The position numbers and the translations under genes are program-made. Below, piece by piece: positions 11,585 through 21,362 of a stretch of 64,000 nt of DNA. The DNA comes from Gelatoporia subvermispora B (lineage: Eukaryota > Basidiomycota > Agaricomycetes > Polyporales > Gelatoporiaceae), in assembly GCA_000320605.2 (NCBI GenBank), contig KB445795.1, positions 2,162,475-2,226,474 of the forward strand, in the 5' to 3' direction. Position 1 is the stretch's first letter; each line of letters starts with the position of its first letter. The notes under the pieces are model-generated. The model was not told the origin of the DNA, searched no databases, and saw only the letters and a program-made list of their open reading frames with translations.

Positions 11585-11847
11585 CGCGTTCACCGCTCTG
11601 TTACCTAACTATTCACACTTAGTCCATGTACCTCTTGGGTCAACGCTGTGCTGTTCGCTTTGCTGTATAACATTATCACGCTTTCACGCCATCACCCGGA
11701 ACACCATGGCATTCAGACATGAGATAAATTGCGTGCAGAGCGAGCGACTGTGACGAAAACTCTAATGAGACAACGGTACGAAGACTACATTATACGTGGG
11801 GAATGTCCTTGAGGCTCCGTAGAGAGAGCAAGGAGGGCTGCTACGGT

Positions 11848-12524
11848 TCACTTGGACGGCCCTCCCAGCTTCTTCCCAATGTCGGCCCCACGCAGCTTGA
11901 CTCCGAGGACGCGCTCGAGCTTGCCGAGGATCTGCGGGTTGGGGATGGCCTTGCCGGCCTCGTAGTCCTGCAGGATGGAGGGCTTCTCGTTGATCTTCTG
12001 CGCCACGTCCTTTTGTGAGAGACCCTTCTCTTGCCGTGCTTGCTGCATAGCCTGCATGAAGTGTGCGTGGTGAGCACGAAGCTTGTATGATGACGTGGCG
12101 GAGAGAAGCGTACCTTGCCGACGGAAGGGTTGATCTTGGGTGGTGGGGCGACCTCGTTCTCGCGGTCAAGTTTAGCTATCCGCTGGTGGTCGGTGCCTGT
12201 GTATACTGGTGAGCCATCCGTAGTAACGCCAAGAAGCAGTTGTACACACCCTGGTGGGCCTTGTTCGAGCCGCCAGTGATCTTCTTGTCTGTTGCCACAA
12301 CCGCTCCTGCTCGGCGGGCCTGCGATCGCGAATTAAGTTAAATCAAGCCCACAAAAAGCTCGAAAGCAAACACATACAGCTGAAAAAAAGAACAGGTCAG
12401 CTTGCGATCTTAGCAGACGAAACTCGTGCGACATACCATTCAGATCAGACGTATTACGCGTAACTTTGGGAGCTTTGGCCTTGAAGCCGATGACGGTCTT
12501 GCTGTCCCAGTCCATGTCAGCCAT
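11848..12524 (-). CDS. MBF1: Multiprotein bridging factor 1 (MBF1), with a 2-nt micro-exon
   Basis: Conserved coactivator that links transcription factors to TBP and also acts in ribosome-collision quality control. Seen: the N-terminal MBF1 domain starts [18 protein letters not shown] helix-turn-helix (Cro/C1 type) domain reads [19 protein letters not shown], and the C-terminus contains [11 protein letters not shown] and ends GGPSK. Exon 1 (12524-12437) ends AAT G. The next long exon starts GCC CGC CGA at 12319. The family motif N-A-A-R-R can be made only if the two bases CT at 12379-12378 are a separate exon. They are flanked by a TTTTTTTCAG acceptor and a GTATGT donor, giving two introns of 57 and 58 bp. 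A single intron would break the frame. Tail to tail with gamma-tubulin. Confidence 0.93.
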
Positions 12525-12882
12525 GATGAAAAGTGTCTAGGTGCGTGTAACGGTGGTATAGAGTGATTCGTGCAGGAGATGGAGGGGAGGGGGCGAGTGT
12601 GATGTGCAGAGCGCTGTGCGCTGCCACGCTTTATATACAGGCGCTAATCTGAGTCATCCGCGCCGGGGCGCGGCGGGCTCGAGATGATTCCAGTCAAGTC
12701 ACTCCGACGCGCTCACCGCCACGCCCGGCGAGCACGCGCATTTTCGTCTCGTAGTTTTATGTCATGACGGTCATGAGGAGTAGGTGTGGTGATATGGTAC
12801 AGTGCTTTTGTCTAGATTCCCCGTTCCGGTGTCCTTCAATGCAGCTCTCTCCTTTCTATTCGTTCCAAGCATCCAGCGTCGT

Positions 12883-13812
12883 TCATCGTCGGCGGGCCAA
12901 TAATACGGCGGCGGCGCAAGCAGCACCGGCGACGAACCCCACAAAACTTGTCAGCAGCGCGGCTGGGCCTTGCTGGGGCGGGGAGACTCCCTCCCGCTTG
13001 TGGCGGACTCCCAGGTCCTCGAGCTTGGGGACGCGGTTCTTCTCCCAGCCGTCGTCCAACAGCTTGCGCATCATCTCGTCGTCCAGCAGCGCGAGGTCCT
13101 CCATCTCCCAGGACGTGCACACGTCGATCATCCAACGCATGCGGCGCTTTCCCACCTCGCCGCCGACGCCCGGCGCACGCTCGCGCAGCTTTGTCCTGAG
13201 CTCCCCGACCTTTTCGATCGCTTCGCCGACGTACTCCGGCAGGCTCTTTTCGATGCGGCGGCGCACGATGTTGGCGAGCTTTGGGCTGCGTCCGTTCGTG
13301 GAGATCATGATCTGCAGAGGTCCGTTGCGGATCTGCGAGCCAAAGTAAAAGTCACAAGACGGAGGGATGTCGGCGACGTTCACGGGGATGCGGCGCGTGC
13401 GGCACTCGGCGCAGATCTCGCGCGACTTTTCCACGTCGTCGATGGCAGTGAGGACCATGTCGACGCCATCGAGATCGGAGAGCTCGAAGAGGCGGTCGTG
13501 GTAGGTGATGCGATCCGTTACGTCTAGGAATTGGCGTGTTAGGGGGTGGAGACGCTCCGCTGGGGAGACCAGAGTGACGAGGGCGTCCGCGACGAGGACA
13601 GACTCGAGGCGGCCAGAGGCGACGTCGCCGCCGCCGACGATGAGGACGCGTTTATCCTTGAGCTGCCATGCGAGGAGGAGAGAACCTCCGGAGAGTTCTT
13701 TGGCGTCGAGCATGTCGAGATTGAATCTGCTCGAATTTTGAGATGAGATATCGCGTTTGGCTGCCGCCCATACGCGACTCGCTTGTGAGCGCGGCAAGAC
13801 ACGGCCCGACAC
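12883..13812 (-). CDS. MET8: Siroheme synthase Met8-like (precorrin-2 dehydrogenase / ferrochelatase) with C-terminal membrane segment
   Basis: Bifunctional enzyme that oxidises precorrin-2 with NAD and inserts iron to make siroheme, the cofactor of sulfite and nitrite reductases. Seen: a Rossmann start with LLAWQLKDKRVLIVGGGDVA. Then VLTAIDDVEKSREI, VNVADIPPSCDFYFGSQI with the family Asp, and ISTNGRSPKLANIVRRRIE. A helical domain (LPEYVGEAIEKVGELR, MRWMIDVCTSWEMEDLA) is typical of Met8. The ORF has no intron, with ATG at 13812 or, more like the short yeast form, at Met34 (13713). Unusual: the last 23 residues are a hydrophobic segment ending in Arg-Arg-Arg, predicted as a tail anchor. Soluble yeast Met8 lacks it as far as I know. 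Confidence 0.92.
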   Translation of the reverse strand: MSGRVLPRSQASRVWAAAKRDISSQNSSRFNLDMLDAKELSGGSLLLAWQLKDKRVLIVGGGDVASGRLESVLVADALVTLVSPAERLHPLTRQFLDVTDRITYHDRLFELSDLDGVDMVLTAIDDVEKSREICAECRTRRIPVNVADIPPSCDFYFGSQIRNGPLQIMISTNGRSPKLANIVRRRIEKSLPEYVGEAIEKVGELRTKLRERAPGVGGEVGKRRMRWMIDVCTSWEMEDLALLDDEMMRKLLDDGWEKNRVPKLEDLGVRHKREGVSPPQQGPAALLTSFVGFVAGAACAAAVLLARRR

Positions 13813-14436
13813 CCGGTAGGCGCTGCCACCGCTGCTCTCGTCGTCGGCAACGTCCAGTACCGCATCTGTCGCCTGCCCGCTCCTCGACCCCTCCTCGACG
13901 TGTTTCCCGACGCCCGACGTGCCGCAGCCATCGTCTGCCTAGGCCATTGTTCGAACATACGTCTGGCCATCTGGCTGGCCCCCAAAGACAAACCGTCATC
14001 CTTCCTGTGGCCATGGCGACAAAGACGGGTGGCCGGGTCACCATCATTTATGCGACCACCGCGGCAGCTGCCTGCCCATCATCTGCTGTGCCCGTCAGTG
14101 TACTAATACCGTCCGCTCTCACAGGCAAGCTCTCTCTTCGCCTCTTTCGTTCTCCTTCCCCTGCTCCTCTTCTTTCTCGGCTGACTTCCACTTTCCTTTA
14201 GACGTTGAACGTCTTTCTTCAGTTCAACCTTTTTCTCTGCTGCCTGGTGCTACAGCCGCCTCTGTCGCGTCCATTCTCTCTGGAAGAGCTTCACACTTTC
14301 AAGCCTCCAACTACTCGAGTTGACTTCGACCTCTCGCCTGAACCCACTTGACATCCACATCGTGCGTGTGGCTCTCATTCCTGTGCACCAGCTGTCCTGA
14401 CGGGTGGCCTGCAGCGCGTAACCAACTAGGAGCAAA
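13813..14436. promoter_or_regulatory. Shared 5' region of MET8 and the tetraspanin gene
   Basis: 624 bp between divergent starts. The part near 14110-14280 is pyrimidine-rich (CT runs), common in fungal core promoters. No further gene seen. Confidence 0.45.
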
Positions 14437-15455
14437 ATGGTGTCCAAAGTGTTGATGGGAGCTTGGGCCTTCTTCGACGTCTGCCTGCTAGCGTCGGCCA
14501 TTCTCTCGATCGCATTCTCGATCGTTTGGCGGGCACCAAATCTCATGCTCAACTTCACTCTCGACTCAGGGCGTCTCGACGGTGCGTTCCCCATGGTACC
14601 CTGCTGCACCGTGGATACTGAGAGAACACAGCCGGCCTCATCCTCGGTATCTTGTTGCTCATGACGTTCCTACTATCCTTGGGCGCGGCCGCCCAGAGGA
14701 ACAGCGTCACAAAAGGCTTTGTCCTCCTCAACTGGATGCTGATCGTTGATGCATTCGCCGTATTGATTGTTGGCTCGCTCTTCTGGTTTATCACCCTGCA
14801 GGAGCGCAACCACTACTTCGGCGTGTTCAAGGCCGCATCGAATGACACGCGTATCGCGTTACAGGACAAGGTGCGCTGGTGTAGATCCTCATCATCAACC
14901 TGGTTTCCTCTGCTGATGATATCTGAAATACTCTGGAATGTAGTTCTCGTGCTGTGGGTACTTCACGCCCAACGACTCGGTTCAGATCGGCGGGTTCTGC
15001 GCGAACATAACATTCGTCAACTCGCTCGTGAGCCCCGCCAACGACACCGGACTGCACCGCTGCGTCGGCCCAATTACAGCCGTCACGGATGTGACCCTCA
15101 ACGATATCTTCACGTACGTATCCTCTTGCGCATTGTACAGTGCGATAACCTGCTATTGTCTGACCTCGTGCTGACCTCGTTACCGCCCACAGATCCGTGA
15201 GAAATCCCTCTATGCCGATGTGCCGTGCGCCGTGATGACTAACTGATGAGCCTGGGTGTTATAGATCTATGGCTTCATGGCCGTCGTTATCTGTCTTTTC
15301 CTGGCATCGCTGTGTGTCATCACAAAGGTGCGTCGTCATGCGTACTGCGGGAGCCCGCGAAATCGCGCACTCACACGCGCACGGAATTTCAGAGGGTCGA
15401 AGAGGAACGCTTCAGGAAGATTGACCTCAAGCGTGGTGGCGGTGGCTTCGTCTAA
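14437..15455 (+). CDS. Tetraspanin family membrane protein
   Basis: Four-pass plasma membrane organiser. Seen: TM1 in MVSKVLMGAWAFFDVCLL, TM2 in AGLILGILLLMTFLL, TM3 in NWMLIVDAFAVLIVG, and TM4 in IYGFMAVVICLFLASLC. The large outer loop between TM3 and TM4 holds the diagnostic CCG motif (KFSCCGYFTPND) plus further cysteines at GGFCANITF and LHRCVGP. The protein ends in a short basic tail, FRKIDLKRGGGGFV. Introns have plain borders, for example after LDSGRLD (14581) and before FSCCG. The join into TM4 has two readings. One is a 145-bp intron with donor GTATCC. The other is two introns around a 4-nt exon ATCC at 15193-15196. Which of the known fungal tetraspanins it matches cannot be told. Confidence 0.85.
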
Positions 15456-16085
15456 GTTATCCGTCACCACTCGTTTTCTGCTATATTCGCGGTTTTTTTG
15501 CTGTGAGCGCAAAACACGGACAGTATTGGCTCAATCCCTGTTCCTTATCATCTCTTTATCCTTTGATTTCACCGGTGTTTTACATACCCCTACCGCGCAC
15601 GTACCTTGTTCTGTTAACACTTCTGCACCAAGCGTGCCTGGATGCCGCTGTCGGCCATTTCGTTCTCTAGTTGTGTTACTACCACCACATCCCTGTCGGG
15701 TCACTCTTGTACTTTCATACCATTATCAGCCGAGAATGCAAGAGGTTCAGCAGAATTTGACGTGGCGCGACATTGCGCAGGTGTTACTCCGCACCGTGGT
15801 ACAAAGCGATATGTCGGACAAGCAGCGATGGCAAAACGTTGTGTATATGTCATCCATTGTCCGGCATTCTCGATGACGACGTATCAATGGCTGCGCACAT
15901 CAATTGCTTGCGGTTCGCGGGCCTGCCTATCATGGAGATCACACTACCGTCGTGTTGGAACACGATGTCATATATAAACGACGTCCGCAATTGCATGATT
16001 GTGAAGACAGTCCACTGCTTGCTGAAGGATATCTCTAAGAAATACATCGTCCGTTCCGCTCCTGTCCTCTCACGCGGGCGCGCCG
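15456..16085. other. Intergenic, convergent ends of tetraspanin and V-ATPase subunit H genes
   Basis: 630 bp. Short open frames here have no family features. I see no RNA gene or repeat. Confidence 0.4.
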
Positions 16086-17980
16086 CTAGACAGCCGCCCA
16101 CGGGTGGCTCACGAGTCGCTGCACGCAGACTAGTGCTTGGTATCGTACATCCGAGTTCCCGTGAGACATGAGCTCCATCACGCGTGTCTTGCCGCTCAGG
16201 TCAGATATCACCCTGTAAGTCAAATAGGTGAGAACGAGCTGGTGCGGTACAACGTCAATTGACGCACTTCTTGCCCCTCTCATAATGCTTCACGTATTGG
16301 CCGATGTCATGTGCGGCGACCGCCAGCACGACCGGATCGCTCGACTCCTTGAGGAGCCGAACGAGTGTCCTATGGGAACGGTAAGCGACTAATTGTAATT
16401 CTGCGGCTAACACAACGTACTTGACTTGCTCGTAATCCTTGTCATTGAGTTTTGTCGCATTCTCTTTCCAGAACAGCTCAGATTCATGCACTGGCGACCA
16501 GGAGAGATGGCCCGATGTAAGCTCTGAGCTATACTCATCATATGTCCTAGAGCAGATGACGTCAGCCTTTGTGACGAGATTACACCCTGTGTGCGCACGT
16601 TAGACTTTCAAATCGGGCATTCAGCTCATCCCGCAGGAATTGGACATCCTCGAGGACATCCTCGTCAGACCATTTCCTCGTTGCGAGGTTCTTTGCAAAC
16701 GGAAGGAGATGCGCAACAAGCATGGCTGGGAGGTTCTGAGACGGAGCTTTGGTGACGAGGTTCTGGAAACATGGCATAAGCGAAATGCATATACTTATAG
16801 CGTAACGGAGTCGGCTGAGACGGGATGCAGCTATTCCGAGAGAATACACGTACTCGGAAAGTAGCTACAATCACACGGATAACTTTCTCCTTGACTGCCG
16901 ATTGTGCAACGTCGACAAGGAGGGGTATAATGTCAAACTTCCTTTTGCACGAGTTCAGTACAGATAATGCGACGAGAACGTTCGACTCAAGAACATACTT
17001 GTTGATCTGCTCAGCCACTTCTTGCTCGAATGTTAGGAGCCATAAACAGAAGCCGACTTGGTAGCACATTTGAGGACCGGGATTGTGTTTCAGGATGTCA
17101 ACAAGTCTGGACACAACTTCGTAAATAGACATATCCTCATATCGTGGCCTTGGGCGATGAGTCATACCCTGCAATTAGTGATGCATTTGCCCAAACTGCC
17201 TTACGGACTTCAGGACGGGTAAGAACAGCCTCTAGGCATTGAACTGCAATATCGCGCGTCTGCGGCGACGGGCGAGCAACCAAGGCTGAGATAACGTTGA
17301 GGTATGGCTGCAATCTCTGTGGCGGTTGAGGGGAGGTCTCGGTACTGTGAAGGGATTATATTAAGGAACTTCTAGTCCAAGGTGGGCTACCGACCTCAGG
17401 AGAATTGTCAGAATCTGAATGGTCTTGAGCTGCACGAAGTCATCTTGAGAGTCGAGTATGCTGGTAATATTCAGATGATTGCATGGCGGGTTAAGAAAGC
17501 GACCGTACCGCAACAGAGGGCCGTACGGCAGTTCTGGGTCAACCTGACTGGATCTCGTGAACAGCGGAATACGCTCTTCGTGATCTTGCATTTGAGTTAG
17601 CTCGGTTTGGCCGCATTATCGAATGACTGGCTTTACGGACCAGCGAGTGCATCTGCGATGAGGACAAGAATGAACTGCTGCGTATCGACGCGTTGGAGCT
17701 TCTTCAGCAGCCGCAAGAACAGCAGCGTGTATGATTGGCCGTCGGAGAGAAGTAGAGACTCAATCTTCGCCTTCGGCTGTCTGTCGACTTTCTTAATGAG
17801 CGACAGCTCCTCCGAAGTTACCAGCCCCGCGCGTTGGTATCCCTGCCAATCCGGACGTGATTACGCTGAGCACCACTCGCAAGCAGGTACGCGCTACTGT
17901 ACCTCCCAGGGGACCGGTTTCGCGCGGATTTTCGCAGAATAGTCATCAAGGTAAGAGTTCGTTACGAGCGCGATGGACAT
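16086..17980 (-). CDS. VMA13: V-type proton ATPase subunit H (Vma13)
   Basis: Cytosolic V1 subunit that couples and regulates the vacuolar proton pump, an armadillo-like helical repeat protein. Seen: the start [20 protein letters not shown] and KPVPWE, then an intron and [21 protein letters not shown] middle block has [20 protein letters not shown] and [17 protein letters not shown]. The C-terminal domain has [40 protein letters not shown] and [10 protein letters not shown], and ends [20 protein letters not shown] plus [10 protein letters not shown]. These C-terminal blocks are signature sequences of subunit H. The ATG is at 17980-17978 and the stop at 16088-16086. Several introns of about 50-60 bp. 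Confidence 0.94.
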
Positions 17981-18144
17981 CGCAGAGGATTATAACCGGC
18001 TGTAGCTACGGAGGGGGTCGACGCCAGTGCCCGACTGGCGCGCCCGCATCCACCGCATCGGTCCGCCACTAGCTCTGGCACGTGACGTCTGAATGTTTTC
18101 CGGAGGCGCCGACTTCTCCAGACATTGACCGTGTCTCGCTGGAA
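17981..18144. promoter_or_regulatory. Compact bidirectional promoter VMA13 / mL46
   Basis: Only 164 bp separate the two divergent start codons, so both promoters must overlap here. Confidence 0.55.
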
Positions 18145-19234
18145 TGTTGCCTCGTAATGCCCTCTCGGCGTGCTGTAGGCGGGCAGCAGGTGAGTCACTT
18201 GCGAATCGACATCTTGACATGTCCTGATCATCATGAACAACTTGCAGCGACACGCATATGGACCCGTTCACGTCTGCTAGCAACCGAGGCAGCCGCCACC
18301 GGCGTGGCTAAGTCTGCACCCTCACCCAGCTCACCATCACTAAGCCGACCCAAGCAACAAGAGGCTGATACTGTAATCAACGCGGGCATTGTTTTAAACC
18401 GCTCTCCCCTCATCACGCGCGAACCGACTCCTTTTGAGCAAGCCTACTACGGCTACCAAGCGCGAATACAACGCGCACTCTTCAACCCCTTCCCCGACGA
18501 GTTCTACTTCAAGGCTGGTACGATACTCGAGGAGAAATTTAAAAAGGAGGAAGAGCAGCGCGAACGCGAGGCGTTTAGTTCGCCGCGCAATGCTCCAACC
18601 TCGAAGCAGGAGGATGGGTCGACGGAGAGCACGTCTGCCTCTGCATCTTCGGAAAGCCCACTCGACAAGGAGGAGCAGCCTATGTCACGGATAAGCGAAG
18701 CAGACAAGAAGGGGGACGTCCAGAGCTTGGACAGGCGGATGGACCGCAACCTATACCTCCTGGTACAAAGTAAAGACCAGGCGGGCAAGTCACAATGGCG
18801 GTTCCCGCAGGGTGGTCTTGAGCAGGGGGAGCCCTTGCATGAGGTAAATGTTCCACGTCCTATTTGCAAGTCGCGATCAATTTTTCACACTGCGTCTGCA
18901 GGCTGCACGAAGAGACCTCTTGGCCGAGTGCGGTGACAACATGGATGCATGGATCGTAAGCCGTAACCCCATTGGTGTGCATGAGCTGCCGGCGCCGGCT
19001 GAGGCTGCGCCCAAAGTACGTTTACGTTCACCATCCCTTCGACATGCTCATTATATTGATTTCTATTACGTCTAGACCTACATTTTCTTCTACAAGGCGC
19101 ATATACTAGCAGGACAAGTACGGCCAAATGGGAAGACCGCTCTCGACTTCGCATGGCTCACGAAGGAGGAGATCGAGTCTCGTGTAGACAAGGAGTACTG
19201 GCTAGCTGTTAAGGATATGCTATCCGACTTCTAA
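18145..19234 (+). CDS. Mitochondrial large ribosomal subunit protein mL46
   Basis: Structural protein of the mitochondrial 54S subunit (yeast Mrpl17, human MRPL46) with a Nudix-like fold. Seen: the start MLPRNALSACCRRAAATRIW, spanning the first intron, is Arg-rich and fits a mitochondrial presequence. Then INAGIVLNRSPLITREPTPF, EQAYYGYQARIQRAL, and an acid/Ser-rich linker. The Nudix-like part has MDRNLYLLVQ, SQWRFPQGGLEQGE, AARRDLLAECGDNMDAWIVS and YIFFYKAHILAGQV, and ends FAWLTKEEIESRVDKEYW. The stop is at 19232-19234. Family members have degenerate Nudix catalytic residues, which fits the absence here of a full GX5EX7REUXEEXGU box. Confidence 0.9.
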
Positions 19235-19331
19235 TCATGATATCCGGGTCACATTGCTCATCGTCTGGCCTTCTATATGGCTGTATAATGTGAACAAGTA
19301 CTGCGCGAGGACAAATGTGCGCGTCAATGGT

Positions 19332-20739
19332 TCATGAAGACTTCGGAGGAGCAATGGCTTTTCGGTTGGACTGCTTCCGGGCGTCATCGAACCGGCGGAC
19401 AATGACTTCGCATTTTGTGCTCTGACAGATGTGTTTCGAAGATTTCTTGACCATGTCGGAGAACAGTGTGAGGCCTGCTGCCCGCTCAACGGCCTCGACT
19501 ATTCAATTATCCATCAATTATCGATGCGTAGTTGAGAACAGGCTTATGCTTACTGGGAACAGCGAAACTTTCGAGTTTGGCTTCATCGGGAATCTGCGCA
19601 TTTGGCAAGACAAATGCGCCGGTCGAAATTTCCTGAATGTGAGGCGTAGCCGGCGAGGACGGTCTCGCAGTCAGCACAACCTTCGCGAAGTGCGTTGGCA
19701 CTGAGATGTTGGGCGGCGAACCAATCACTTCATATGACTGTGAACGGGAGACAGATCAACACATGTTGCCCGGAGAAGCTATAGGAAGTACTGACCACTC
19801 GCCACTTGCCATCGGGGTCTTGCTTCGGGAGATAGAGCGGCACTGTGAACACATACACGTCCGAGAAAGATGCGGTCAAACGGCGGCACCAATCCTCGAG
19901 GTATGCCCAGTCTAGGCGTCGAACGGTGATGAGAACGCAAAGCGAACTTTAACGGGATGTGAAACCGTACAGTGTCTGTTGAAACCGGCTCCCACTTGAG
20001 GTGCAATGTTTGTCAAGAGGAACGTTTCATCCATGGCAGCCTGAGATGCCTTCGCATCAGCCGCAGGAACCCTGCACAGACAATATTTGTAACTTCTCCG
20101 CAGAGTTGAAACAAGACAAGGAGTGCCTACATATGTCCGCGGTCATATCCGCTCCTGAAATAGTCTTGCAGCTTCGCGCGGAATAGGGCAGGAATCGATT
20201 CGTCTTCTGTGAAGGCGGACTTTCCTCTGTCACCAGCTTCGTCCGCCGGAGGTGCACCTTCGAGCGCAGACTTCCCGAGCGATGCGAGCGTCAGGTGCTC
20301 AGCAGTCTAAGACAACATATGGCCGGTGGGGTTAGCTTCGTCTAGGACGAGCACAGACGTGGACTCACCCAGGCTGGATGCCGCAGTCGACGGTCATACC
20401 CTGCAACATACGCCCTGCGTACCAGCTGGTCCGACAACGGACCTAGACCACATTTCAGCGTCAGCTCAAGGTTACAGCTACTTCAATTGCTCAACACGCA
20501 CCCGGATTGCCGTACTTCAGCACTGCGGTGTCCATCATGACAGGGCTCATCGTCTGCAGGGCAGTTGCACCGCTCTGCTGAACATCGACCAGGGGCGACG
20601 GAGAATCGGTGGCCTTCACAGCTACTGGCGGGGTCATTGGGACCTGCCGCCGCCTGGAGGACACAGCGGTGGCGACCCCGCCGCCGACGATGGCGCCGAC
20701 GGCGAAGACCGCTGCATGCATGATGGTGCTGCTAGGCAT
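19332..20739 (-). CDS. NUC1: Mitochondrial endonuclease G / NUC1 (DNA/RNA non-specific nuclease)
   Basis: Mg-dependent sugar-nonspecific nuclease of mitochondria, active in mtDNA turnover and cell death. Seen: an N-terminal membrane/targeting segment (MHAAVFAVGAIVGGGVATAV followed by SSRRR). Then VLKYGNPGP, YVAGYDRRLRHPAW and TAEHL. The catalytic motif is DRGH in FRSGYDRGHMVPAADAK, followed by FLLTNIAPQVGAGFNRHYWA with the metal-binding Asn. A C-terminal part has PTHFAKVVL and ends near ...KSS. The ATG is at 20739-20737 and the stop at 19334-19332. The overlapping longer frame starting at 20949 is upstream sequence. The family is certain because of the DRGH block. Confidence 0.93.
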
Positions 20740-21362
20740 GGTGACCACGAGCCACGAAGCCGAGATGCAAGACGAAAGTCGTAGCTTGCTCGCAGACCGA
20801 GACCAACGAATGACCGAGTGCTTTGCACCAAAATTCGGAGAGAAACACGCCCACGTGCCACGCGACAATATTCGATCGCGCCGTCTCTCAGGCTCAGGCA
20901 CGCCGCCTCTCGAGTGCATGAGCGCATGAACCAAGGTCGCATATTGCACGCTGTGTGTGCGGAATTAATATAGTGAGACGCTAGCCAAGCTTCTTCCATA
21001 TACATTTGCACCTCTTTCTATTCTGCGATCATACAACCAAGGGATAGCGGGAAATAATGGAAGACACAAGCATCATGCATCAGCAGTGGGACTATGATAG
21101 GAGGAAGTGGTAAGTGCAAAAGGATGTATGAAACGATATATGGTTTTCGTGCGCTGTAGAAGAAGAGGTCTCATGCAATTAACAAGGCTCAAGAGAAAGA
21201 GATGACTTGTCTGGCTAGAAGCTATATTTAGGAGAGAAAGATGAACGACGAATGCGCGACTGAATAACAGTGTCGAGTGTGTTACGAACGGACCTAGCCG
21301 AAACGTAGACGCACCAACTGTCCGAGAGACCCAATAAAGGGAAGACATAGCATGTTGTTTCC
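20740..21362. other. Intergenic between NUC1 promoter and the 3' end of the RRM/R3H gene
   Basis: 623 bp. I see no coding or RNA gene signal. It should contain the NUC1 promoter and the 3' UTR of the next gene. Confidence 0.4.
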
